Assembly: GCA_009733775.1 (NCBI GenBank)
Contig: WOGZ01000114.1
Span: forward strand, 30,575-94,574
DNA: 64,000 nt
DNA from: Alectoria sarmentosa
Taxonomy: Eukaryota; Ascomycota; Lecanoromycetes; Lecanorales; Parmeliaceae
Reading direction: 5' to 3'
Shown: piece after piece, positions 13,976 through 27,094 of the stretch
Layout: the number at the start of each line of letters is the position of its first letter
Position numbering within the stretch: the stretch's first letter is position 1
The notes under the pieces: generated by a model
Told to the model about the DNA's origin: nothing
The model's input: only the letters and a program-made list of their open reading frames with translations
Databases searched by the model: none
Translations under genes and position numbers: made by a program

Positions 13976-15121
13976 ATTATTATTTCAAAAAAGATATTTA
14001 AAACGTTTAAATCGTTTAAATCATTTCGTTATCATTATTCAACGCCCTCAATTTCAAAAAAACGATTTCATTAATTCTCACATTTCGAATGATCGATTAA
14101 ATAATCGATTAAAATCGAATTTATTCGCAAAACCTTAATATCAATTTTAACGTATCAAAATTTCATCATATTATCATTATATCAAGAATTAATTTATCAT
14201 TATTGCAATTATATTCATAAACTTTATGAGCCTCTTTTCGAAACACCTATATTTATATTCGATTCAAATTTGAAATTTACGACGTCACTCAAAAGGTCGC
14301 TGTCGTCGACTTTTCGTCAATTATCTTAAAGATTCTCATAAAACCACCATATTCATATCTCTTGAAATCATCATATTCATATCTTTAAAATCATCGTATT
14401 CATACCCTTAAACGTTATTGTCGTCATTAACATCATAAATATCGTCGTTATACACCTTTCGCATGCACATTATCAATCATTATTATCAAACATTAATATT
14501 TTAAAACGATCCTCACGGGCCTTACAATCGATCGTATACATATATGCATATGCATATACAATTCGAAATATTTCATTCAATCGAAAAATAAACTCTCATA
14601 TATATTTATCGATTATGTGTCGATCGATTTTTAATATACATTAAATAAATTGAAAATAAATTTATTAAAAAACGATTTTTCGTCAAAAAGTGAATTTTTT
14701 TTTATTTAATATTATAACGAATATGTTCAAAAAAACATAATCGTTTTCAAATTTTCGATTTTCACTTTTTTTACTCGACTTATAACATCGCGAATTTCAA
14801 ATCTCGTTTTTTTTAAAATTTAAATGTTTATGAGAAAAAGAAATAATACATAAAAATAAAAATAATTTATAAAATAAAAATGATTTATGAAAAAAAAAAA
14901 GATCATTCTTTTTCGAATTTTCATTATTTTTATTCGATTTTGAACATCGCGAGTTTTAGATCTCATATTTGAAATTCGAATTTTTATAAAACGCATAAGA
15001 AATAAAAGAAATACATAAAAATGATTTCACATTAATTATCCGACGTTAAACTCACTATAATTATTCGATGTTCGATTCACCTTACTTATTCGACGTTCGA
15101 TTTTTTTAAAAGTATACGTGC
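13976..15121 (+). other. Long 3' non-coding region of B1
   Basis: About 1.1 kb between the end of pol and the 3' LTR, with no frame that I can assign. It is conserved in B3 and in the minus copy starting at 60502, so it is part of the element. It contains an ATATGCATATGCATAT-type palindromic run near 14538-14560, two related segments of about 180 bp each containing CGCGA(A/G)TTT, and CGACGTT-containing repeats just before the polypurine tract. Confidence 0.65.
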
Positions 15122-15130
15122 GAAGGGGAA
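15122..15130 (+). other. Polypurine tract of B1
   Basis: GAAGGGGAA directly abuts the TG of the 3' LTR, the expected place for the plus-strand primer. The same tract is seen as CTCCCCTTCGC on the plus strand to the right of minus-oriented LTRs at 60624 and 62768. Confidence 0.85.
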
Positions 15131-15243
15131 TGTTGATATTCAAATCACATGATACGAGCGCATGCGCCCGTAATATAGGTCGCATTTTCCTTTATAACAC
15201 TCTTAAAATAATACAACTAAGTGTTTTACATCATATTTTCACA
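15131..15243 (+). repeat. 3' LTR of B1 (Copia-B)
   Basis: A 113-bp LTR, TGTTGATATT to TTTTCACA, the same length as its 5' partner. The first CACGTG has decayed to CACATG; GAGCGCATGCGCCC is retained. Confidence 0.92.
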
Positions 15244-15248
15244 AAAAC

Positions 15249-18200
15249 ATCGAATTTGAATACAAAATAAATGATATCAAGCGCATTTTAACTTTTCGAG
15301 ACGTTTAATTCGTATTTAATTATGATTTCAATTTTATTTTTAAAAAGCAATTGAAAAAGTAAGGATTTTTTTTGATTTTTATTTTCAACGATATTATCGT
15401 TAAAAAATAACGTTTTTTTTAAACGTACTTAAAATCGTTTATATGCGCTCGATATTCAAAAAAAACTCTTTTAATTTTAATAATCATTAATAAAAAGATC
15501 TTCATTTATAATGAATCTTCAATTAAATTTATTTTTGATAATTAAAAACCTCAATCTCTATCGAAACTTCAAATTAATAAAATAATTCTTCGCATATGAC
15601 ACGCATATTATAATTATTTAAACGTTCAAAACCTCAAAAAGTTGATCAAAATGTGCGTTAAAATGAATCTCTTCATTTCATTTTTCGATAATGTTTATAA
15701 ATTATATTTTATAATCAATATGAAAATAAAATTATATAAATAACACATTGCCTTTAAAAGATGATAAAACGATTTAATTTATAACGATTTTCAAAATTCA
15801 TTCGATGTCTTTTGAAATAATTTTAAATGAATAATCATTTTTTTTAACGATAAAACCTTTCGATTTGACGTTTATTTATTATTCGATAAATTTGATTTAA
15901 CAATTCTTATTATATTCAAAATGTTTTTTAATAATTCAAAATATAACGATAATAAATGTACTCGTTTTCGCATTAATTATGATATTAAATTCGATAATTA
16001 TTAAATGAAAGTCTTTCGATTATTTAAAAATATTATTTAAAAAAACATCATATTTGATAGTTTTCAAATAAATGATAAATTCGAGCGTTTAAACGTTATT
16101 ATTCAATATAAAACAAACGTTATATTTAAAAAAAACAAATTATTTCAAAAATATTGAACAAAATTCATTCGAATAATCAATATTTTTCGCAATATTCAAT
16201 TTATTATCGATCGTGAAATTATCTTATTCGAAATTAATATCGAATCTTTTTTTAATATATCTCATTTACGCATCATCGATCAAATCGATTATTATCAAAT
16301 TATGTTTCATAATATTAATTTTAAAAAATATCAAGATCGCGCCGTCAAAAAACGTCTTTTAAAATATCAAAATAAGAATTATCACATATTTTTAAATAAC
16401 GATGAAATAATTATTATTTTTAATATCAATTGAATCGATAACGTTTCTTTTAAACTCATTTTTTTTCAAATTAAATATCGTTATCGTCGAGAAACAAATT
16501 AACATTTATTATAATAAACGTAAACTCGTTAAAAACATCGAATATCAAAATCATTTTTTTTTCATTTATAATTTCAAAAAAGAAACGTTAAAAAAGATAT
16601 ACAATTATCGAAAAAAAGATTAATGATTTATTTAATTTCATTTCAATTTCAAAAAAAATTTCATCAAAAATCATAATCATCTTAAACGCATTTGATTTGA
16701 AATTTATAATTATTTAATTATTTAATATATTCAATAATAATAATGCAACTTCTTTATTCTCATTCATATCGACGATCAAATTTATCATTCATTTTATAAT
16801 CAATAAAATTTTTAAATCTATTCTCATTATGAAGCCGTTCGAAATCACGAAATTATATCGAAATTTCATTTTAAACTTTTTCATTTTATTAATAAAAGTC
16901 GCTTTTATTAAATTTTATAAGTTTCAAAACTTCAAAAAAATCATAACGAATTTTTATCGCAAAATGTATTAACAAATAATTATATAAAACGAAATCGATT
17001 CTCTCATCATTAATGATATTTGAATCTTAATAAATTTATTTTCGAATGCGCGTGTTTTAAAAGATAAATGAATTTATAAAATTAAAAAAAACTTTATTAA
17101 CGAAATCGTACGACATAAAGCTCGTTAAATAATTCGTGATTTCGAATAATAAAAAAAAATCGATTTTAACGAAACTTTCGTCTCGATAATTAAATTTATA
17201 AATTATAAAATCATTTTCACCTTTACGATAACCTTGAATTGAAAATTTAAACAAATAAACGTAAAAATCGTCTTTTTATATGACGATGTCGAAAAAACAA
17301 TTTATATGATACTTTATAATTTATAAGATTTGAAATCAAAAACAAGAAAAATAAGGTTTATAAATTTATGAAAACGTTATACGATTTAAAACAATTTTTT
17401 GAAATATAATATAATATCTTTATTATGTATCTCAAAGAATTTAATTTCAAATTTATCATTATTAATTTTTCGATGTTTATTAATGACATTATTATCGTTA
17501 TTATTTATGTGAACGACATTTTGCTTATGAATCTCGATAAAATTAACATTTAAACGATTAAAAATAAGCTTTATAAGAAATTTGAAATGATCGATTTGAA
17601 TTTATACATTTATTATTTCGATATAACGATCGCAAAAAATCGTATTAATCGCATTTTGCGTTTTAGATAAACAATTTATATTAAAAAGTTCTTTATCGAT
17701 CATAATATGATTAAATCCGCGATCATTTTAATTTTCATCATTAATGATAAATTTCATATCGTCGAAAATGATTTTATGATTATTAAAGAATTTCATCACG
17801 CTTATTAATTTATCGTCGATTTTTTTATATATATAATATTAAACACGCGCTCGAATATCGTCTTCGCAATTTTAATGATTTTTTAATATAATTCAAATTT
17901 TGATATTTTTTATTAAAGCGTAATTAAACGCATTTTTCGATATTTTAATCATATAAAAAATTAATAATTTATGTTTCGAGACGATCTTAAATCTTTCGCA
18001 AATCATATCGACATTAATTAAATAAATGATTAAAACATTCGACGTTTCATTTTTAAATACGTTTTTGACATAAATAATGCGATAATTAATTGATTTTTCA
18101 AATAATAATTTATAATAACGTTTTTAATTTATGAAATCGAATATATTAATTAAATTTAAATTATTAAAAAAATAATTTAATTGCGCGAATTTCTCAATTA

Positions 18201-18471
18201 ATTTAATTTAAACATTAAATGTTTTTAAATAATAATGATTTATTGCGATAATTAAAACGTTATAACGTTAATTAAAAACCCTCAATTTTATATTTATATC
18301 AAACATATTAACATTTAATATCATTATATACGAAAATAAATCATCGTCGAAAATGTTATTTTAAAATATGTTTTTATTAATTAATAAATAATTGACGATT
18401 TTATTAAAATTCTTTTCAAAAATAAATTCGAAAGATTTCGTTAATTAATCGAATTAAAACATCGTTTATAA
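15249..18471 (+). pseudogene. gag-pol: Copia-A pol remnant of A2, second part
   Basis: Continuation of the A2 polyprotein after the B1 insertion: end of protease (15250-15400), integrase core around 15760-16200, RT and RNase H. The RT stretch Val-Phe-Leu-Tyr-Asp-Asp-Val-Glu-Lys-Thr-Ile-Tyr lies near 17250, and the catalytic box Tyr-Val-Asp-Asp reads Tyr-Val-Asn-Asp near 17510. The RNase H stretch ends in Lys-His-Arg-Leu and a TAA at 18469-18471, the same end as in A3 (27092-27094) and A4 (39453-39455). Internal stops replace Gln and Trp codons. Confidence 0.82.
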
Positions 18472-19506
18472 ATGATTTTTTAAATTAATTTTAAAAAAAT
18501 CGTTATTATAATTTTAAAAAAATTATTATTATAATTTTAATAAAATAATTATTATTCAATTTTAAAAAAACAATTATTATTTATGAAATCAATTTAATGT
18601 TATTATTCAACAATTTCAAAAAAACGATTTTATTAATTTTCACATTTCGAATAATTAATCGAATTTATTTATAAAATTTTAATTATCAATTTCAACGTTT
18701 TTTACGAATAAATTCTTATTTATTAAAATTTAATTTAAAATTGATTTATCATTATTGCACTTATAATCATAAATCTTATAAACATTTATTCAAAAAATTC
18801 ATATTTATATGCGATTTAAATTTAAAAACAATATCATTATTTAAAAAATCGTTATCGTTAAATTTATTTAATTATTTACGAGAATTTTTTAATAATATAA
18901 TTTTCAAATGCTTTTAAACGTCATTATAATTATCATATTTATATTTTTAAACGTTATTATTATTATTATTATCATCGTAATATATCGATCGTAATTTATA
19001 TATATTTTATTAATCATTATTATCAAATATTAATACTTTGAAACGATTTTTATAAATTTTACGATCGATCGCATATATGCATATATAATTCGAAACATTT
19101 CATTCAATCGAAAAATTTATTTTCATATATATTTATTAATTATATATCGTTCGATTTTTGATATACATTAAATAAATTAAAAATAAATTCATTAAAAATC
19201 GAGTTTTCGTCAAAAAATGATTTTTTTTTTATATAATATTATAACGAATATATTTAAAAGAATATAATCATTTTCAAATTTCGATTTTTTTTGAATTTTT
19301 ATTATTTTTATTCGATTTTGAATATCGTGAATTTCGAATTTCATATTTTAAAATTTGAACGTTTTAAAAAATATAAAAAATGATAAAAAAATATAAAATA
19401 ATTTCACATTTATAATTCGACGTTACGATTCATTTTTGTTATTCGATATTAATTTTCATTTTTATAATTCAAAATTCAAATTTAAAAAAATGCGAATGAA
19501 AAAAAG
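18472..19506 (+). other. 3' non-coding region of A2
   Basis: About 1 kb after the pol stop with no assignable frame, conserved in A3 and A4. It includes TTATTATTATC-type triplet runs, an ATGCATATAT stretch near 19077-19086, and degraded copies of the CGACGTT repeat near 19416-19460. The polypurine tract before the LTR is reduced to GAAAAAAAGTG. Confidence 0.6.
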
Positions 19507-19639
19507 TGTTAAAATTCGAATTACGTAACGTTAAATTTTAATGATTACGTACGCACATTAATACGTTTATATATAAATCGCTTTTTTTTATAATATTTTT
19601 AAAATAATATAATTAAATGTTTTATTTTATATTTTAATA
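19507..19639 (+). repeat. 3' LTR of A2 (Copia-A)
   Basis: A 133-bp LTR, TGTTAAAATT to TTTTAATA (the CA end mutated to TA). It is much more AT-rich than the 5' LTR; CACGTG has become TACGTA or similar. It is followed by the target duplication AAATC. Confidence 0.88.
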
Positions 19640-20216
19640 AAATCGTTTTATTTTATTTTAAATAAAAATAAAAACGATACGAATATTAATAAAAGCGATT
19701 AAATATTAATAACGTTTTAACGCTCGAAAAAACGATATTAATTTTCAAAAACGTTTATAATTTTCGAAAAAACGTTATTAATTATTGAAAAAAATGTTTT
19801 AAATATCGTTAATTTTTAATATTATTTTTTTTACGTTTATTTTTTTATAATTTTTATGTATTCTCATTATAAACGAATTATAATTATTTCGATTTAAATA
19901 ATCATTTTATAATGAATATTATTTATATTAAAAAAATTACGTTATATAAATATAATAATTTTTATAATTAATTTTTTTATTATAATAAACATAAAAATGT
20001 TTAAAAATAATCTTAATTATAATAAATAATAAATAAATTATATTATAATAATGTTAATGCAAATTCGAGCTCATAATTTAAATATTAAAATATAAAATAA
20101 AATATTTAATTATATTATTTTAAAAGTGTTATAAAAAAAAAGAGCGATTTATATATAAATATATTAATAATATATATAACGTTAAATCTTAACATCACGT
20201 GATTCGAAATTTTAAT
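19640..20216 (-). mobile_element. Copia-A copy A1, right (5') part with 5' LTR
   Basis: Leader and 5' LTR of the minus-strand copy whose body is at 1-4984. The sequence from 19645 matches A4 from 59792 without a break. The PBS is visible on the plus strand as GAGCTCATAATTTA just left of the LTR. Confidence 0.87.
20093..20216 (-). repeat. 5' LTR of A1 (Copia-A)
   Basis: Minus-oriented LTR of 124 bp. On the plus strand it begins TATTAAAATATAAAATAAAATA and ends TTCGAAATTTTAATA; both terminal dinucleotides are RIP-altered. One CACGTG survives near 20195-20200. Confidence 0.85.
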
Positions 20217-20807
20217 AAAATTAATAAATGATTTAAAAATCAAAATTTCGAATTTTTGATATTTTTTATTTATTTTTGAAAATGTTTATAAATGCGATCA
20301 AAATGAAAATCTTTAAATAATTTTATTAAAATTTCTTTTAAAAATATTTTCTCGATTTATACGATTATTATCAAAAATAAATTAATAATATTTGATTTTT
20401 TTTATGAAAAATTTAAATAAATCATTAACGTTATTATAAATTTATTTGATTTTATGAATTATTTTCATTTTTGATTAAAAAATAAATAAATATAAAATTT
20501 ATTCGTTGAATTTAATAAATTAATAATTTTTTATTTTATTTTATAAAATTGATTTTAAAATTATATAATTTATAATAATAATAAAATTTTTATCATCGAA
20601 TAATTATAAAAATTTGATTAAGACTTTTATCAAAATATTTATTTTTAATTTCATAATTTAATATCAAATTTGAACATTATTAAGATTTCGAAAAAAAAAA
20701 TGAAATATTTAATTTTATTCGCTTTTTTTGATAAAAAATATTTTTTTTTTTTTTTTTTTATTTTCATTAATATACAAAATAAAAAAACGATTAAAATTCG
20801 AAAAAAC
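20217..20807. other. Unassigned AT-rich spacer left of A3
   Basis: 590 bp of almost pure A/T, including a run of 18 T near 20740. I recognise no element or frame. It continues as 28323-28574 across the A3 insertion. It is either an older, fully degraded repeat or host spacer. Confidence 0.5.
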
Positions 20808-20941
20808 TATTGAAATTTCGGGTCACGTGACGCCAAGCCTTGACGTCACGTGCATTATTAATACGCTTATACATAAATCACTCTTTTTTTCGTAGCACTC
20901 TTAAAATAATATAATTAAATGTTTTATTTCATATTTTGATA
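20808..20941 (+). repeat. 5' LTR of A3 (Copia-A)
   Basis: 134 bp. The leading TG is mutated to TA and the trailing CA to TA, but the interior is well kept: GGTCACGTGACGCCAAGCC, and CACGTG occurs twice (20824-20829 and 20845-20850). Confidence 0.93.
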
Positions 20942-20943
20942 GA

Positions 20944-20957
20944 TTATGAACCTAAGT
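20944..20957 (+). other. Primer-binding site, half-tRNA-iMet type (A3)
   Basis: TTATGAACCTAAGT, two bases after the LTR, matches TTATGAGCCC at eight of its ten positions, the two differences being transitions. Confidence 0.65.
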
Positions 20958-22439
20958 TTACATCGACACTGTTACAATATAACTTATCTATTACTCATTA
21001 TGATTAAAATTATTTTCAAACATTTTTATGCTCATCGCAATGAAAATATTAATTATAAAAATTATTACATTTATGCAACGTAACCTTTTTAATGTGAATA
21101 ATGCTTATTATAAAATAATTATTTGAATCGAAATGATTACGATTCGTTTATTATGAAAATAAAAGATAAAGCGAAAAAAAAAATAACGTTGAAAAATTAA
21201 TGACATTAATAACGTTTTTTTTAAATGTTAATAACGCTTTTTAAGAGTCAATATCGCTTTTTCGAGCGTTGAAACATTATTAATATTCGCGTCGCTTTTA
21301 TTAATAATTCGCATCGTTTTCGTTTTTATTCGAGATAAAACAAAACGATCAAAGCGATTCGAAATATATCATAATTAATCGTGATATATCAATATTGCTT
21401 TGCGATTATAATCATATAATTATTAAGTTTTTAAAATATATCAACTTCTTTACGTGAAACACGTTAAAATAATAAATGATATATTTTCGTTTTGCAAATC
21501 GCTTTATTCAAAACTCGATGATAATAATTATATTTGATAATTTAATTATGAAATATTCGCAATGAAGATTAAAGAGTTAAAGACAAAAACAAAAATTAAC
21601 AATTAATTAAAAAAAAATCACTCTTTATTTCGCGTATTTAATATATCAAAATCAAAACGTAAAAGAAAAAAACCCTTTATTTCGAGAATTAAAGGGGAAA
21701 AAACTTTTATTATAAAGCGATTTAATGATAATAATGTTATATTCGAGCGTTTTAAACGAACGAAATGAAATTATTAATTTCGCTTTCGATCTCGAAACTT
21801 TATTATTCTTTTTTCAAAACCTTTTAATCATTAAAATAATTAATATGATTCGAATAACGTATTTTTTATGAATTCGTTATGATTTATAAAATCAAATGAT
21901 TTTTTTTTAAAACAACATTTTTATGTCTTTATATTTTCTTCAAAATTTATTAAATTTATCATTTTTTTAAATATCGTCGAATATTTTTTCGATTGCGAGA
22001 CAAAGACTCTTCGTAAACGAAAATTTAAATTATATCAAATTAATTTCAAAGCTTAACGGGATTTTCTTTATATTTTTAAAATTTTATAAATTTTTAAACA
22101 TTTTTTAAATAACGATAACGATAACGATAATAATAACGATTTTGTTTCAAACTTTTACGCTAATTTCATTCTTATTTCGAGATAATCAACTTTCGAATCA
22201 TTATTAAAATTTATCATTAATAAAGAGTTTTTCGACTTTAAAGCGCGTTTTATTTCTTCGACATTATTTATTTTAATCATTTTTAAAAGTCTTATTATGT
22301 AAATTTCATTATTTTTAAACCTTATTTTATTATAAATCATTTTTTTGAATATAAATTTAAGTGAAAGTTCAAGTTTAAACTTTAAAAGCTCTTAAATTTT
22401 AAAATTCAAATTAATTCTTTAACATTATATTCGAACATC

Positions 22440-25400
22440 TCAAAATTAAATTTTCGATTTCTTTAAATTAATTTGAAAAGATTGAAATGCTCATAAAAAT
22501 TATTAATTATATTAAATAAAAACGTTAAATGTAAAATTTTCTGAATCTAATTGAATTATAACATTAAATCAAAATTAATACGATTATGTTTATCGAAAAC
22601 TTTATTATTAAAATAAAAGACGTTATGAATAATCGCTCAATCGTCGAAATAAAGCTTATTATTATTAAAACAAACGTCTCAATTTAAATCGAAACGTATA
22701 ACAAAATTTACATAATAATGAAAACCCGTTATGAAAATAATTTTCGAGATAAAATCAAATATCATATTAACGTCTCTGATGTTTGAAAAAAGCTCGAAAA
22801 TTATAAATTTCGAAATTTTGATATTTTCAACTTTATTATTTTTAAATTAAAATCTCTCATTTTGATTATTTACGAAAACAAATTATAAAAATATATCAAT
22901 ATTTTTATAAGCGTTATTCGAAAATTCAAAAATTAATTCGATTAAACGATTTTTCTTTTCGATGAAAATTAAAAAATTTATTATTTTTATAAGAGATTAA
23001 ATTCGCAATATAATGCGTATCGCGAGAATTATATTCAAATTTATAACATTTATAATAAAGATTATAAAGTTAAATAAACATTGAATTATGCGATAACTCG
23101 ATTTTTTAATATCGTTATTAATTCATTCGATTTCACTTCGAAAGCGTATACGTTTATTATCATTATTAACGACTCTTTTAAACATATTCAATAATTCGTA
23201 TTTATTTTTATTATCGTTGAAAATGTCATCAAACATCGCATTTAAATAAATGCGAATTTAAATAATTTTCGCATTTATATTCAAATTTGCAAATATTATA
23301 TTCATTATAAAAAGAATTAACACGACATTAATAAATGCGATTCACATAATAAACATTTAAATAAAAATGATATAAATAAAGAAGATCGCGAAAATCGCGA
23401 TAATCATAATAATTATAATAATCATAATTGTGAAAATCATAAAAAATGTAATTAAGAAAAAAAAAAATTTGAATTTAAATTCGTTAAAAAGATAAAGAAT
23501 TAATTTAATAATGTTAACGTAATTATAACGATCACATAATTCAAAATCATTCATTATTTTATCGCTCACATTAATCTTATCATTTTTATTATCTTTATCG
23601 TTTTCGTCGCTTTTAAATCGACTTTCAAACTTATTATAAACTTTAACATTTTAAATAAAAAGATTTATGAGATTATTAAATTTAAAGTTATTGATAAAAC
23701 GTAAGTTATTGCTTTATTTATTACAATAACAATGTTTTTTTTCTGATTTCGCGATTATGTATACACTCAATACATAATTCACATCTTTTCGATCTTTAAA
23801 ACCTTTAAATCCTTTCAATCTTCACGTTTTATGAATGATTTTATCGATAATCGTATAATTATCAATTTCGAAAACATCGAGCTTAAATGCAAAATGAATA
23901 ATGTTAAACGCATTTTAACTTTTCGAGACGTTTGATTCGTGTTTAATTGCGATTTCAATCTCATTTTTAAAGAGTAATTGAAAAAATAAAGTTTTTTTTT
24001 TATTTTTATTTTTAATGACATTATTATTAAAAAGCAACGTTTTTTTTTTAAACGTATTCAAAATCGTCTTTATACGCTCGATATTTGAGAAAAAATCTTT
24101 TTAACATTAATAATCATTAATGAAGAAATCTCCGCCTATGATGAATTCTTAATTAAACTTATTTTTGATAATCAAAAATTTTAATCTTTATCGAAGTCTC
24201 AAATTGATGAAATAATCCTTCGCATATAACACATATATCATAATTATTTAAACGTTCAAAATCTCAAAAAGTTGATCAAAATGTGCGTTGAAATGAATTT
24301 CTTCATTTCATTTTTCGACGATGTTTACGAATCATGTTTTATAATTAATATGAAAATAAAGTCATATAAACGACACATTGCCTTTGAAAAATGATAAAAC
24401 GATTTAATTCATAACGATTTTCAAGGTTTATTCGATGTTTTTTAAAATGATTTTGAGTGAATAATCATTTTTCTTAACAATAAAACCCTTCGATTTAACG
24501 TTTATTTATTATTCAATAAATTTAATTCAATAATTTTTATCACATTTAAGATGTTTTTTAATGATTTGAAATATAACGATAATAAATATATTCATTTTCG
24601 CATTGATTGTGACATTAAATTCGATAATTATCAAATGAAAATCTTTTAATTATTTAAGAATATTATTTGAAAAGACATCGTGTTTGATAATTTTCAAATG
24701 AATAACAAATTTGAGCGTTTAAGCGTTATTATTTAATATAAAGTAAACGTTATATTTAAAAAAAACAAATTGTTTCAAAAATATTAAACAAAATTCGTTT
24801 AAACGATTAATATTCTTCGCAATATTTAACTCATTATTGATTATAACGTTATTTTATTTAAAATCAATATCGAATCTTTTTTTGATGTATCTCATTTACG
24901 CATTATCGATTAAATCGATTATTATTAAATTGTTTTTCATAATATTGATTAAAAGAAATATCAAGATCACGTCGTCAAAGAACGTCTTTTAAATTATCAA
25001 AATAAAAATTATCATATGCTTTTAAATAATGATGAAATAATTATTGTTTTCAATATTAATTAAATTAATAATATTTTTTTTAAACTCATCCCTTTCGAAT
25101 TGAGCATCGTTATTATCAAAAAATAAATTAACATTTATTATAATAAACGTAAGCTCGTTGAGAACATCGAGCATCAAAATCTTTTTTTTTTTTTTTCATT
25201 TATAATTTCAAGAGAGAAGCGTCAAAAGAAATATGCAATTATCGAAAAAAAGATTAATAATCTTTTTAATTTCATCTTAATTTCAAAAAGGATTTCGTCA
25301 AAAATTATAATCATTTTAAACGCATTTGATTTGAAATTTGCAATTAAATAATCATTTGATACGTTTAATAACAATATTGTAATTTCTTCACTCACATCAA

Positions 25401-27094
25401 CGATTAAATTTATCACTCATTTTATAATTAATAAAGTTTTCGAATTTATTTTCATTATAAAGCCGTTCGAAATCACGAAATTATATTAAAATCTCATTTT
25501 GAACCCTTTCGTTTTATTAATAAAAGTTATTTTCATTAAATTTTATAAGTCTCGAAGCTTTAAAAAGATCATAACGAATTTTTATTATAAAATGCATTAA
25601 TAAATGATCATACAAAACGAGATCGATTTTCTCATTATTAATAATATTTAAACCTTAATAAATTTATTTTCGAATGCGCGTGTCTTAAAAGATAAATGAA
25701 TTTATAAAATTAAAAAAAAATTTATTAATGAGATCATTTGACATAAAACTCGTTAAATGATTTATAATTTCGAATAATAAAAAAAGATAAATTTCAATGA
25801 AACTTTCGCTTTAATAATTAAATTTATAAATTATAAAGTTATCTTCGTTTTTACGACAATTTTGAATTGAAAATTTAAATAAATGAATGTTAAAATCGTT
25901 TTTTTATATAACGATGTCGAGAAGATAATTTATGTGATATAATTTATAAAATTTAAAGTCAAAGATAAAGAAAATAAGGTTTGTAAACTTATAAAAACGT
26001 TATACGACCTAAAACAATCTTTAAAAGTCTGATATAATATTCTTACGACGTATTTCAAAAAATTAAATTTCGAATTTATCGTCGTTAATCTTTCGATGTT
26101 TATTAATAATATTATCATTATCGTTATTTATATAAATGACATTTTATTCATGAATTTCGATAAAGTCGATATTTAAACGATTAAGAATAAGTTTTATAAA
26201 AAGTTTGAAATGATCGATTTGAATTTATATATTTATTATTTCGATATAATAATCGCAAAAGATCGAATTAATCGTATCTTACGTCTTAAATAAATAATTT
26301 ATATCGAAAAATTCTTTATCAATCATGACATAATTGAATCAATCGCTATTTCAACTTTCATTATTAATAATAAATTTTATATCGTCGAAGATGATTTCAT
26401 GATTATTAAAGAATCCCGTCACGTTTATTAATTTATTATTAACTTTTTAATATACGCGATGTTAAGCACGCGCTCGAATATCGTCTTCGCAATTTTAATG
26501 ATTTTTCGATATGATTTGAATTTTGATATTTCTCATTAAAGCGTAATTAAACGCATTTTTCGATATTTCAATTATACGAAAAATTGATAATTTATGTTTC
26601 GAAAAGATCTTAAACCTCTTATAAATTATATTGATATTAATTAAATAAACGATTAAGACATTTGACGTTTCACTTTTAAATACGTCTTTAATATAAATAA
26701 TGCGATAATCAATTAATTCTTCAAACGACAATTTATAATAACGTTTTCAATTTATAAAATCGAATATATTAATTAAATTCAAATTATCAAAAAGACGATT
26801 TGATTACGCGAATTTTTCAATTAATTCAGTTCAAACGTTAAATGTTTTTAAATAATGATGATTTATTACGATAATCAAAATGTTATAACGTTGATAAAAA
26901 ACCCTCAATTTCATGCTCATATTAAACATATTGATATTCAACATCATTATATATAAAAACAAATCATCGCCGAGAATATCACTTTAAAATATGTTTTTAT
27001 CGATTAATAAATAATCGATGATTTTATCAAAGCCCTTTTTAAGGATAAATTCGAAAGATTTCATCAATTAATCGAATTGAAACATCGTTTATAA
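22440..27094 (+). pseudogene. gag-pol: Copia-A gag-pol remnant of A3 (best-preserved copy)
   Basis: A single sense frame encoding a Ty1/copia polyprotein. Gag is about 22440-23700 with a CCHC knuckle at 23297-23338 (Y-x2-Y-x4-H-x4-C; first two Cys are Tyr), then an Asn/Asp/His/Lys-rich tail. Protease is about 23800-24010, with a Leu-Arg-Asp-Val-x-Phe-Val-x-Asn-Cys-Asp-Phe-Asn-Leu-Ile type end. The integrase core is about 24380-24840, with catalytic Asp in Arg-Ile-Asp-Cys-Asp (codon 24604-24606) and Glu in Lys-Phe-Glu-Arg (24712-24714). RT is about 25400-26350, with the catalytic box Tyr-Ile-Asn-Asp at 26129-26140 in place of Tyr-Val-Asp-Asp. RNase H runs to about 27050. The frame ends Lys-His-Arg-Leu-stop at 27094. 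Stops replace Gln/Trp/Gly. The start is unknown; coherent frame begins near 22440. Confidence 0.87.

Larger units (their letters stand above)
8086..15243 (+). mobile_element. Copia-B copy B1, full length (7158 bp), nested in A2
   Basis: Ty1/copia element with 113-bp LTRs at 8086-8198 and 15131-15243 and a perfect 5-bp target duplication AAAAC (8081-8085 and 15244-15248). The unoccupied target is present in copy A3 at 23871-23875, where the same flanks run on without interruption. Protease, integrase, RT and RNase H remnants are in order on the plus strand. It retains more C and G than the outer elements, so it is less mutated or younger. Confidence 0.95.
4985..19639 (+). mobile_element. Copia-A copy A2, full length but split by B1
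   Basis: Plus-strand Ty1/copia element with both LTRs (4985-5119 and 19507-19639) and a 5-bp target duplication (GAATC at 4980-4984, AAATC at 19640-19644; the one difference is a RIP-type G-to-A). Without the nested Copia-B (8086-15243 plus one duplicated AAAAC) it would be about 7.5 kb, matching A3. It lies in the opposite orientation inside the leader of A1. The unoccupied target can be read in A4 at 59787-59791, where the two flanks are contiguous. Confidence 0.93.
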
